Below are positions 16,981 through 24,027 of a DNA stretch of 64,000 bases, in pieces. This DNA is from Woeseiaceae bacterium (GTDB lineage Bacteria > Pseudomonadota > Gammaproteobacteria > Steroidobacterales > Woeseiaceae). How positions within the stretch are numbered: position 1 is the first letter of the stretch; every line of letters starts with the position of its first letter. A program made the translations under genes and the position numbers. The notes under the pieces were generated by a model. The model saw nothing but the letters and a program-made list of their open reading frames with translations, searched no databases and was not told the DNA's origin. The DNA is taken from the NCBI GenBank assembly GCA_028277185.1, contig JANQGQ010000012.1, positions 186,001 to 250,000 of the forward strand, given 5' to 3'.

Positions 16981-17155
16981 TGCTATAACTAGCGGACCGG
17001 AGAGGGGTTGCCGCCCCTCAACGGCCCTAACCACCGCCAGCATACAGGCTGCTGACAATGGCTGATCACATGCTATCAGACAGAAACGCGACCGCTCGTC
17101 CGGGCGTCGCGTTTTTTGTTACGCCTTCGCTGGCCTCAATCGGAGGACCAGAATC
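16981..17155 (+). promoter_or_regulatory. Structured leader with internal terminator and RBS-sequestering hairpin
   Basis: An extended -10-like TGCTATAACT (16981-16990) is followed by a leader of roughly 160 nt. It holds hairpin GAGGGG/CCCCTC (17002-17019), then an intrinsic-terminator-like stem AACGCGAC/GTCGCGTT plus T-run (17085-17118), then a hairpin CTGGCCTC / GAGG(A)CCAG with loop AATCG (17130-17151). The last one contains the GGAGG ribosome binding site of the gene at 17156 in its stem and loop edge. The region from the T-run to the ATG is conserved in element 2 (42209-42256). This looks like control of both elongation and translation initiation; the signal is unknown. Confidence 0.65.
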
Positions 17156-17674
17156 ATGAACCCTGCATATCGTACTACTGAGGATAACCGCGACGCTGAA
17201 ACCTGCTTTGCGCTCGTAGCGCCACCGGCCAATACAGAATCGCGGACACATATAACTACGGGAAGTGACTGCCGGCCCGACACCGGAGACTATGCTTTCA
17301 GCTATCCGCGTATCGAGGCGAGTGCAAATTGGCAGGTTCGGGAGGACCGCGGCTACTATGTTCCGGACCTGCTATCTAACAAAGACTACGACCCCGACCG
17401 GCGGGCGTACGCTGCCGCCGATGACCACGCCACTCACCTTCGCGACGCCGAACGTCTGCTCAACGACGCGCTGAACCTGGTGGGACTGATGCTCGCTGCG
17501 ATCGGCGACGACTGCGACAGCCGCGCCATGCAGTCCGAAATTGCCCTGACGATCATCGAGAAGAAACTGCGGAAAACACACCGCCGTATCGATCAGCATG
17601 ACAGGCGGCACACGAACTTGTTTCTCGCGTATGTCGATCTCAAGGAGAAAGCGGAGGGCGACGAATCAAACTGA
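17156..17674 (+). CDS. Conserved island protein of unknown function (copy 1)
   Basis: Protein of 172 residues with no recognised family. The N-terminal half is polar and variable. The C-terminal half is predicted helical: HLRDAERLLNDALNLVGLML, AIGDDCDSRAMQSEIAL, then a basic helix (IIEKKLRKTHRRIDQHDRRH). A paralog of identical length lies in element 2 (42257-42775). Across the stretch from THLRD to LFLAY (about 67 residues) the two differ at only three positions, while the N-terminal halves diverge more. Both are preceded by the same RBS hairpin, followed by the same terminator and then by an AbiE-type locus. GGAGG is 9 nt before the ATG but lies in the hairpin. The conserved placement implies an element-linked role. 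Confidence 0.85.
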   Translation: MNPAYRTTEDNRDAETCFALVAPPANTESRTHITTGSDCRPDTGDYAFSYPRIEASANWQVREDRGYYVPDLLSNKDYDPDRRAYAAADDHATHLRDAERLLNDALNLVGLMLAAIGDDCDSRAMQSEIALTIIEKKLRKTHRRIDQHDRRHTNLFLAYVDLKEKAEGDESN

Positions 17675-17690
17675 CGCTCCGATGCCGGGA

Positions 17691-17718
17691 AGCCCTGTCA
17701 CTACGACAGGGCTTTTTG
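17691..17718 (+). terminator. Intrinsic terminator after the 172-residue gene
   Basis: Stem AGCCCTGTC (17691-17699) with GACAGGGCT (17705-17713), 5-nt loop, followed by TTTTG. The same stem follows the paralog in element 2. Confidence 0.85.
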
Positions 17719-17812
17719 CCTTTGAGTAAGCATCGATGCCATTTCACAGTGTGTTATCCGGTCAGGTGCTCGCACGACTGCCCCAAGCTCTAAGGACCTG
17801 GCCGAATCTATT

Positions 17813-17847
17813 GTCCACTATTGACGTCTGTCCACGTAACGTGGACA
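17813..17847. promoter_or_regulatory. Probable AbiEi operator
   Basis: A perfect inverted repeat TGTCCACG-TAA-CGTGGACA (17829-17847) ends 10 bp before the abiEi start, and a further half-site GTCCAC lies at 17813-17818. AbiEi antitoxins are known to repress their own operon by binding inverted repeats at the promoter, so this is the likely autoregulatory site. Confidence 0.7.
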
Positions 17848-17857
17848 ATCAAAAATC

Positions 17858-18874
17858 ATGGACAAGATTACGGAATACGAGTTGCTCGATGCTGTCTTGG
17901 CGCTAACGCCGAAACTTGGCGTAACAGCCGATATTGAGCAACGGGAAGTCAAAACCGCCGATGGCCATGTGGATGCGCTCGTGCGTATTGGCCGTGGCCG
18001 TCAAGCCCGCGTCTATGCCGCAGAGGTAAAGAAGGGCCTCCGCCCGGCAACCCTAGGGGCGGTGCTCCATCAAATCGAAGGGACCGGGAAACCGGCGTTG
18101 CTGATCACCGACTATGCAACCCCGCCGCTGGCCGAAAAGCTGAAAGCCCGAAACATCGCGTTTCTGGACGCGGCCGGCAACGCCTATCTGAATCAACCGC
18201 CAATATACGTATGGATCAAAGGCGAGCGACCCGAAGATAAGCCGCCGGCGGACAAGGTAACAGGGCGTGCGTTTCAGGCAAGCGGCCTCAAAGTCCTGTT
18301 CGCACTGCTGTGCCACCCCGAATGGGTGGCTGAACCGTACCGCGAGATAGCCCGACTGGCAGGTGTGGCACACGGCACCGTGGGTTGGGTGATGGCCGAT
18401 CTTCCGAAACTCGGGTTTCTGGCAGAGATAAACGGCGAGCGGCGGCTGCTTCAACCGGAATTGCTGCTGAAACGCTGGGCCGAGGCGTATGCGCGGACAT
18501 TGCGCCCCAAACTGGTTATCGACCGTCTCCGAACGGACGAGCAACGCTGGTGGGCGAAACTGAAGCCGGAAAAATACAAGCTGGAAATAGGTGCCGAAGT
18601 GGCAGCGGAACGGCTGACCAAGGTCCTGCGTCCGGAAACCGTCACGCTATACGGGAAAAAGACCAATCCGCGATTGCTGATCGACTACAAGTTGCGCCGA
18701 GATCCAAACGGTCCCGTCGAAATCCTGCAGCGTTTCTGGAATTTCCAAGCGCCTGCAAAGGGCTTTACGCCGTATCCACTTATCTACGCTGATCTGCTGA
18801 ACATCGGTGACGCTCGCTGTCTTGAGGCAGCAAATGTCATCTACGAAAGAGTTGTCGATGGATTTAAGCGGTAA
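17858..18874 (+). CDS. abiEi: AbiEi-family antitoxin / transcriptional repressor
   Basis: Protein of 338 residues of the longer AbiEi class (COG4861-like). The N-terminal part (about 1-125) holds a restriction-endonuclease-like alpha/beta fold (VYAAEVKKGLRPATLGAVLH, ALLITDYATPPLAEKLK). A winged helix at about 140-195 (LFALLCHPEWVAEPYREIAR, VAHGTVGWVMADLPKLGFL) would bind DNA, and the C-terminal domain completes the antitoxin. The nucleotidyltransferase toxin gene overlaps its 3' end, the standard arrangement of type IV abortive-infection systems in which antitoxin represses transcription and counters toxin activity. An inverted-repeat operator lies directly upstream. Confidence 0.85.
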   Translation: MDKITEYELLDAVLALTPKLGVTADIEQREVKTADGHVDALVRIGRGRQARVYAAEVKKGLRPATLGAVLHQIEGTGKPALLITDYATPPLAEKLKARNIAFLDAAGNAYLNQPPIYVWIKGERPEDKPPADKVTGRAFQASGLKVLFALLCHPEWVAEPYREIARLAGVAHGTVGWVMADLPKLGFLAEINGERRLLQPELLLKRWAEAYARTLRPKLVIDRLRTDEQRWWAKLKPEKYKLEIGAEVAAERLTKVLRPETVTLYGKKTNPRLLIDYKLRRDPNGPVEILQRFWNFQAPAKGFTPYPLIYADLLNIGDARCLEAANVIYERVVDGFKR

Positions 18875-19712
18875 TGATGAACTCCGGTGGCTGTCCGCCG
18901 TGTTGTCCGATGTGAGCGAAGCGGCGCACGGTGTGGACTTCCTAGTTGTCGGGGCGATCGCTCGCGATTTGCTACTCCACTACGGATACGGCGTGCCAAT
19001 CACTCGGGCGACGACCGACATCGACCTGGGCGTTGCCGTTGCCGGGTGGCAGGAGTTTGGGCAGTTGCGGGACGCGCTGTTGAACTCGGTCAATTTCGAA
19101 GCCGGCCGACCGCAGAACCACCGTTTTGTCCATCGCAGCGGACCTCCGCTCGATCTGGTGCCATATGGGGGCGTAGAACGTGAGGATGGCACTATCGTTT
19201 GGCCGGAAGATCAGGCGGTAATGGGCGTACTGGGCTACAAGGAGGCGCGTGATTCCGCCGTTGAGGTCATATTGCCCGACAACCTATCTATCGCGACGGT
19301 GTGCCTGCCGATGCTTGCGGTTCTGAAGCTCCTGGCTTGGTCAGACAGACACCTCTACATGCCGCGAACAGATGCAAGTGATCTGTTCGTCATACTTTCA
19401 AATTATCTGAGTGGCGAGAACGCAGAACGTCTATATGAAGTCGGTGCTCACCTCCTCGACGAAGACGACTTCGAGTATCAAGCTGCCGGCGCTTGGCTTG
19501 CCGGCTACGATGCCGCTGTGTGTGTTTCCAGCCACAGCGAGCAACCACACCGTGTTCTCGAGGCAATTAATATCATTCTTGAGGTTGAAACGAATTCCGC
19601 TGGGGACTTACATTTGGTTTCAGAAACCGGTGGCAATGCTCCTGACTTTCTGAGGCGTTTGGTCGGATTCGTCGACGGCCTAGCATATGCGAAACAGCAG
19701 CAAGCCGGTTAG
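18834..19712 (+). CDS. abiEii: AbiEii-like nucleotidyltransferase toxin
   Basis: Protein of about 292 residues with a polymerase-beta-type nucleotidyltransferase core near the N-terminus: LVVGAIARDLLL, then TRATTDIDLGVAV, carrying the two-Asp metal motif (D-I-D) and an upstream Arg-Asp. A third acidic site is likely in PPLDLVPYGG. It overlaps abiEi. Family toxins modify RNA (some AbiEii/MenT enzymes add nucleotides to tRNA acceptor ends), arresting growth on phage infection. Start choice is uncertain: ATG 18834 has TTGAGG 6 nt upstream and overlaps abiEi by 41 bp; ATG 18858 overlaps by 17 bp with a weaker site. Confidence 0.82.
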   Translation: MSSTKELSMDLSGNDELRWLSAVLSDVSEAAHGVDFLVVGAIARDLLLHYGYGVPITRATTDIDLGVAVAGWQEFGQLRDALLNSVNFEAGRPQNHRFVHRSGPPLDLVPYGGVEREDGTIVWPEDQAVMGVLGYKEARDSAVEVILPDNLSIATVCLPMLAVLKLLAWSDRHLYMPRTDASDLFVILSNYLSGENAERLYEVGAHLLDEDDFEYQAAGAWLAGYDAAVCVSSHSEQPHRVLEAINIILEVETNSAGDLHLVSETGGNAPDFLRRLVGFVDGLAYAKQQQAG

Positions 19713-19837
19713 CAGGTCATCAAGAACTAGCAGGCGATTAGTTCGCGGGCGGGGCGCTTTATAAGTTTCTTCTACAATTGATCTACTGAATCGACCCTCG
19801 CGCCTTCGCGCGAGTGGTTGTGCATAAGCGAGTCACT

Positions 19838-20932
19838 ATGGCAAGACTGAAAGGATGGCAAGAAGCATTCCGCGATCATGAGGTTCACAACCTTATCGGC
19901 CAGCTCGAAAATGAGCTTTCTGAGTTGAATGAGATCGACGAGTCTGACGAGTGGGATGAGTTTAGTTTGCGTGCTGGCGCAGCAGTGAATGTCGTTAAGC
20001 GAACCCTCGACAATACAGTTCCCGTTCTCTTCAACGAGACTGCGATGCGGAATCTTCAGGGCGCCATTCAGAATGCGATAAACGGCATTAGGAATTTCCG
20101 ATCTGATCCGAGCCAACAACAGCACTTAAACGGCGTTGAACCTCACATTGATTCGATAGTAGGAAACGCACTCGCGCTTCCTGTGCCGTCTCCAACCATT
20201 ACGGGAGATGTATTTTCTGCGACAGCCGAGCGGTTTAAAGCTCAGGTAGACGAGCTATTGGACGACCTAAATGAACATGCGACGAGCTACGAGAAACGGC
20301 TTGAGGACCTCACGGTAGGTACAGCAGAAAGTCAGACGACACTCGAAGAATTAAACACCGGGCTTGACGACTTTCAGAGCGATATCCAGAACCAAAGGGA
20401 CGCATTCGAGAAGGCCAATGTATCGCGATTCGACGAAGTGATAGACGAGCTAGGCAAGCGGGTTTCCGACACGGTGGGCCAGATTGAGGGCCAACGGGAT
20501 AGAGCACGAGAGATTCTGGGATTAATTAGCGAAGATGCGCTTACGACTGATTACGGTAAGTCTGCAATCGATGAGGGCAAGGCCGCAAATCGCTATAGAT
20601 GGGCCTCAATAGTCTTGATGTTAGTCGCTACTGGAACGTTGGTCTGGCTTGTCTACGACATATCGAGGGATGGCTTCAGTTGGGAATCCTCCGTAGTACG
20701 CCTACTCATCGCTGTCGTCTTGTTTTTGCCTTCTGGCTACTTAGCAAGAGAATCTCAGCAACACCGAAAGACGGCTGGCTATTTTAAGCGCGTGGCTCTT
20801 GAGTTATCCGTTCTCGGGCCTTTCATTCGGAACCTTGATCCAGAGGAACGCAAACGTATTACGAAAGATCTCGTATTCAAGTATTTCGGTCGATTTGGTA
20901 ATGAGGAACCACTGCCCACGAAGGACGACTAG
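19838..20932 (+). CDS. Coiled-coil membrane protein of unknown function
   Basis: Protein of about 364 residues (ATG 19838, MARLKGWQEAF). The N-terminal 110 residues are acidic and helical. Residues about 126-225 form a long heptad-rich coiled coil (ELLDDLNEHATSYEKRLEDL and following). Two membrane helices come next (about 255-274, SIVLMLVATGTLVWLVYDI, and 286-303), then a charged cytoplasmic tail. No family recognised. GC content is clearly lower than the host, and it follows the AbiE pair. A sensor coiled coil joined to a membrane anchor is a common plan in phage-defence effectors, but there is no direct evidence for that here. Confidence 0.75.
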   Translation: MARLKGWQEAFRDHEVHNLIGQLENELSELNEIDESDEWDEFSLRAGAAVNVVKRTLDNTVPVLFNETAMRNLQGAIQNAINGIRNFRSDPSQQQHLNGVEPHIDSIVGNALALPVPSPTITGDVFSATAERFKAQVDELLDDLNEHATSYEKRLEDLTVGTAESQTTLEELNTGLDDFQSDIQNQRDAFEKANVSRFDEVIDELGKRVSDTVGQIEGQRDRAREILGLISEDALTTDYGKSAIDEGKAANRYRWASIVLMLVATGTLVWLVYDISRDGFSWESSVVRLLIAVVLFLPSGYLARESQQHRKTAGYFKRVALELSVLGPFIRNLDPEERKRITKDLVFKYFGRFGNEEPLPTKDD

Positions 20933-21068
20933 TTCAGCTTCGTTGCAGGTATCTAAGCCGCCTTTCGGTCTCAACTCCACCCACAACCGCAATCGGTATG
21001 ACGATTCCAACCTACGGTGACGGCATCGCGCACACTAGGCATAGTGCAATGTCGCAATACGCGGTGCG

Positions 21069-21683
21069 ATGACTATTAAAGAAGATTGGGCGCAGCTGAT
21101 CGCCGGCTGGAAGAAGTTGTCACCTATCGGCAAGCTTGTTGGGGCGGTGCTGTTCGTCATGTCCGCGCTCAGTATCGCTTCACTGGCTGACTCTGTGTTT
21201 GCTCTGAAGGGGTTCATCGCGGTAGCGATAGGCTTCTACCATACCTTTGCGATTCCCATCGCCGCTTTTCTCAGCGGCCTCTTACGCTTCAATATCGAGC
21301 AGGAGCTATTTGACCTCATTGTAGCGGCTATCCTGATCAATACAGCCACGACGAAAGCGGCATTCGCCGAAGTTGTACAAAATAACGTTCCGGTGCCGAG
21401 GCTTGCCTACTTCATGCATCAAGCGATCTTTTTGGCTGCATGGATCGTTGCGGCCATCGTTTTGTTCTTGATCAGCCCGACCGGAGGTTTGCTGGTAGCG
21501 ACGGTGTCGTTTCCATTGTGGTGGTTAGTTAGGGGGTTCGTTATGAGCAAAGTCTTCAAGCGGAAGCAAACCTTCGAAGAACGAGTAGATCGGCGGACGA
21601 GTGTCTACATCTTCACAGTCTATACCGTCGTGGCGATTCTGGCCGCAATCAGTGAAGGCCTTGCAAGGCCGTTCGCTGTCTAG
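21069..21683 (+). CDS. Small polytopic membrane protein, unknown
   Basis: Protein of 204 residues with about five hydrophobic segments (LVGAVLFVMSALSIASLADS, FIAVAIGFYHTFAIPIAAFL, LIVAAILI, AIFLAAWIVAAIVLFLI, VYIFTVYTVVAILAAI) and a basic loop before the last helix (SKVFKRKQTFEERVDRRTS). No family is recognised. It sits in the unknown cargo of element 1, 136 bp after the coiled-coil membrane protein on the same strand. Confidence 0.65.
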   Translation: MTIKEDWAQLIAGWKKLSPIGKLVGAVLFVMSALSIASLADSVFALKGFIAVAIGFYHTFAIPIAAFLSGLLRFNIEQELFDLIVAAILINTATTKAAFAEVVQNNVPVPRLAYFMHQAIFLAAWIVAAIVLFLISPTGGLLVATVSFPLWWLVRGFVMSKVFKRKQTFEERVDRRTSVYIFTVYTVVAILAAISEGLARPFAV

Positions 21684-21837
21684 AATGCCCCGGCCCGATC
21701 CCGGCCGCTCCGAAACCCGCAGCATTACTACAGGACCAACTTCTTCAAGCATGTAGTGTTGAATTGCTAGAAATATTGCATTTCTTCACTCTAGCCGATA
21801 GACTCCGTGCCGTGTTAAGGAGAAGAACCTCTGATCG

Positions 21838-22311
21838 ATGGATATCACCCAAGAAGCACTAAAGCTCTTGCTGAGCGATATCGCCCAAATGGATCACGAC
21901 ATCGAGGCCATTGAGGAGAATATCCGCTCGCTGGAAGCACGGCGCGATGCCTTTGTGTTTAAGCGAGATTTGTTTAGGCAGGAGCTGAAGAAACACGGCG
22001 CTTATGACAAGTTGACTCGTAAGACCAACGGGCGCGTGGGAGACCAGTTGACTGCTTCAGGAACTGCTACCGGCTCGCTGCACGATGCCGGAATGCGGGA
22101 TGCGATTCGAAGCGTCCTTTCATCGTCGAAAGTCAGCCTACAAACCGGCGAGATCGCGCAACGGATGCTCGATGGAGGCTTCCAATACGATGCGTCCACA
22201 CCGCTAAAGACTCGCCTCAGCAACGAATTGTCAAGAATGGCCCGGACGGGTCACGTTCGAAAGACTCGGCGTCAGGGAAAGCTCCGCTTTTCGCTGAGCG
22301 AAGGAGGGTAG
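21838..22311 (+). CDS. Coiled-coil plus winged-helix protein
   Basis: Protein of 157 residues. Residues 1-55 form a coiled coil (LLLSDIAQMDHDIEAIEENI continuing to FRQELKKHG). A C-terminal winged helix at about 85-155 (GMRDAIRSVLSSSKVSLQTG, EIAQRMLDGGF, TRLSNELSRMARTGHVRKTR) resembles HARE/PCI-like wHTH domains in which a basic wing ends the protein. Likely a dimeric DNA-binding or nucleoprotein factor; target unknown. The structured region and tRNA-Leu begin right after its stop. Confidence 0.7.
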   Translation: MDITQEALKLLLSDIAQMDHDIEAIEENIRSLEARRDAFVFKRDLFRQELKKHGAYDKLTRKTNGRVGDQLTASGTATGSLHDAGMRDAIRSVLSSSKVSLQTGEIAQRMLDGGFQYDASTPLKTRLSNELSRMARTGHVRKTRRQGKLRFSLSEGG

Positions 22312-22327
22312 CGTCTTGTTAGGTTAA

Positions 22328-22411
22328 GGGCTGATTCGGCAGCCCGCAAAAAGCGGGCCACGAGGGATGTACTCGCAAAAGACCGCCCCCGTGGCCCGAC
22401 CCGTTACCACC
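22328..22411 (+). other. Chain of overlapping alternative hairpins upstream of tRNA-Leu
   Basis: Four perfect stems follow in sequence, each sharing bases with the next or with the tRNA. GGGCTG/CAGCCC (22328-22345) overlaps GCCCGC/GCGGGC (22342-22358). That overlaps GGGCCACG/CGTGGCCC with additional GGG/CCC pairing (22355-22397). Finally CCACC (22407-22411) can pair with GGTGG (22415-22419), the first five bases of the tRNA. Only alternate stems can form together, as in attenuators. No T-run follows, so simple termination is unlikely. Function unknown. Confidence 0.55.
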
Positions 22412-22414
22412 CGT

Positions 22415-22502
22415 GGTGGGGTGGCCGAGCTTGGTTTAAGGCACCGAACTTAAAATTCGGCGTGCGTTCCGCGCACCGTGGGTTCAAATCCCACCCCCAC
22501 CG
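22415..22502 (+). tRNA. tRNA-Leu (UAA) carried on element 1
   Basis: Type II cloverleaf of 88 nt: acceptor GGTGGGG/CCCCACC, D-arm GCCGAGC...AAGGC, anticodon stem CCGAA/TTCGG with loop CTTAAAA (anticodon TAA), a long variable arm (GTGCGTTCCGCGCAC), and T-arm GTGGGTTCAAATCCCAC. Odd points: the discriminator is G rather than the A normally needed for leucyl-tRNA synthetase, and CCA is not encoded (the genome reads CGC). It may be a functional CCA-added tRNA with altered identity, or a decoy. Confidence 0.8.
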
Positions 22503-22784
22503 CGCTCTTTTAGAACGTACACTCTATACCGACTTTAGCACACCTAGATCGCGACGTAGATCAACTAAGCTCACGCACTGCTTGAAGCGCATCCTGTGTT
22601 TTTATACAGTAAATGGGCACCACTAAATGAAGGCTTAAAGATTGTGGCGGCGCTAGATTGGAGGTAGTCACGGCTTTTGTTCCACAGGTATTTCAGGGGC
22701 CTCCGGAGGTCGAATCACAACCTGACTCAAAGCTGGACTTCCAACAATGGACAGATCTTTCGAATAGTCTAGGGAACGGATGAC

Positions 22785-23699
22785 GTGGGCGCTATCTCCT
22801 TGGACTTCGGATACTGGCCGCGTGCGGAGGCGATCAGTGCGGGGAATGTGACAATTGCGCCGTTGCCGAACTTCCAAGAGACGCTCAGCGATATGGACAG
22901 CGTTAGTGGGCTTGAGGGCGACTGGGTCTACGCGCCGACACAACGCGTGCGGGACTTACTTTCCGGCCAAATCACCGACAGGCCGTATTCCGCACGTGTT
23001 TTCGGGTTGCCCAAAACGCACTCAATCACTCATGCGGCGCCGGATTCCTCGGATCATGTCGATTTCCACGTATGGGGTTTATCGTTCTTCGCTGGCATGC
23101 GTCTGACGACCACCGAGGCGGGGTTTCTCGACTCGACGCCGATAGTGCCCGGGAAGCTTGTTGATTTCGTGCTGCTCAACCCCGTAGAAAAAGCTGTCAA
23201 CCTGGTTGAAGCTTTCTGGGCAGCGAACCGGTCGGAGCGGCAGCGGGCGGATCTTGTTGCGGCTGCGATTCATGCGCTCTTCCTTTCTCAAAGGCCGCAG
23301 CTCCTCCAATACGAGCGCTTCATCTATTGCTACACTGCGCTGGATGCATGCTACGCACTGACAGCGCACCTTAGTCCACCCAAGCGTAAACCGTCTCACG
23401 CTATGCGCTTGCAATGGATGTGCAATCAGTTTGATGTATCAACGCCCGCATGGGCGAAGGCAGCTCCGAGGGGCAGTTCACCAGTTGCTGCGATTCGTAA
23501 TGCAACGATGCACGAAGCACTGTATGTCGGAAAGCCGCTCGGGTTTGCACTACACGGCATCGGTACGGGCGAGAACCTGACACTGGAAATGAGAGCCTTG
23601 ATCTGTCGGCTGTTAGTTGCCCTATTGGGAGCGCCGCAAACCACTTACGTCAAAACGCCGGTCAACACTCGACAAAAGATAGGATTGAAACTTTTCTAA
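22785..23699 (+). CDS. HEPN-motif protein, candidate RNase
   Basis: Protein of 304 residues from GTG 22785; an in-frame TAG 15 bases upstream rules out a longer start. The N-terminal 140 residues are beta-rich. The C-terminal helical part carries FIYCYTALDACYALTAHL and then IRNATMHEAL, which includes R238-N-A-T-M-H243, the RX4H signature of HEPN ribonucleases. The two-domain layout resembles ApeA-like defence proteins, though similarity was judged only by eye. It is the last gene of element 1 and lies 280 bp after a tRNA gene. Proposed role: RNA-cleaving defence or toxin protein; moderate to low certainty. Confidence 0.6.
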   Translation: MGAISLDFGYWPRAEAISAGNVTIAPLPNFQETLSDMDSVSGLEGDWVYAPTQRVRDLLSGQITDRPYSARVFGLPKTHSITHAAPDSSDHVDFHVWGLSFFAGMRLTTTEAGFLDSTPIVPGKLVDFVLLNPVEKAVNLVEAFWAANRSERQRADLVAAAIHALFLSQRPQLLQYERFIYCYTALDACYALTAHLSPPKRKPSHAMRLQWMCNQFDVSTPAWAKAAPRGSSPVAAIRNATMHEALYVGKPLGFALHGIGTGENLTLEMRALICRLLVALLGAPQTTYVKTPVNTRQKIGLKLF

Positions 23700-23816
23700 G
23701 CTGCAATGAACGTAACTAGCTACTAGTCCGGGGGCGTCGGTTAGGAAAGGCAAGCGCTAGTCTGCTGGAGCGAAATCTGTGGCATTGACTCGTTCCGGCA
23801 TTATCAAAGGACGCAC

Positions 23817-23834
23817 TGTGGGGAAAATGTGGGA
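23817..23834 (+). repeat. Candidate right arm-type integrase sites
   Basis: TGTGGGG (23817) and TGTGGGA (23828) are 11 bp apart, about 100 bp before the attachment core. They mirror the pair at 13411/13422 in sequence, orientation and phase. Confidence 0.5.
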
Positions 23835-23930
23835 ATCAGTAATGCATCGTCGTGATGAGTACTGAATTTGCAACGGACGTCCCACAGTGTAGTGTCAACT
23901 AATTCAGTTACTTACATCTAAAACAGCGTA

Positions 23931-23975
23931 CTCCGAAGGCAGGGGTCGCAAGTTCGAATCTTGCCGGGCGCGCCA
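23931..23975 (+). repeat. Attachment core, copy 2 (junction of the two elements)
   Basis: Identical to the last 45 bases of tRNA-Arg. Left of it the sequence is GTA then the core, so the tRNA is not reconstituted. To the right, TTTCCCTTATTTACTTCAGT is similar to the bases following copy 1, the integrase-proximal end. It therefore serves as right end of element 1 and left end of element 2. Confidence 0.95.
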
Positions 23976-24027
23976 TTTCCCTTATTTACTTCAGTAAGTT
24001 GCAGGTCTCACTGGTGAGCCCTGCCTC

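Larger units (their letters stand above)
13299..23975. mobile_element. Integrative element 1 in tRNA-Arg (about 10.6 kb)
   Basis: Bounded by the 45-bp tRNA-end copies at 13299-13343 and 23931-23975. The integrase lies directly inside the left copy and points toward it. Content in order: a recombination operon (two tyrosine recombinases, an HTH protein, an unknown), an inverted-repeat-rich segment, a leader-controlled 172-residue protein, an AbiE toxin-antitoxin pair, three unknown genes, tRNA-Leu and a HEPN-motif protein. No conjugation genes are seen, so transfer would need a helper. Many cargo genes (19.8-23.7 kb) have visibly lower GC than the flanking host genes. Confidence 0.9.

Noticed and set aside
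22415..22502. tRNA-Leu as an attachment site of a further nested element
   Set aside because: I found no second copy of its 3' end in the window and no adjacent integrase.
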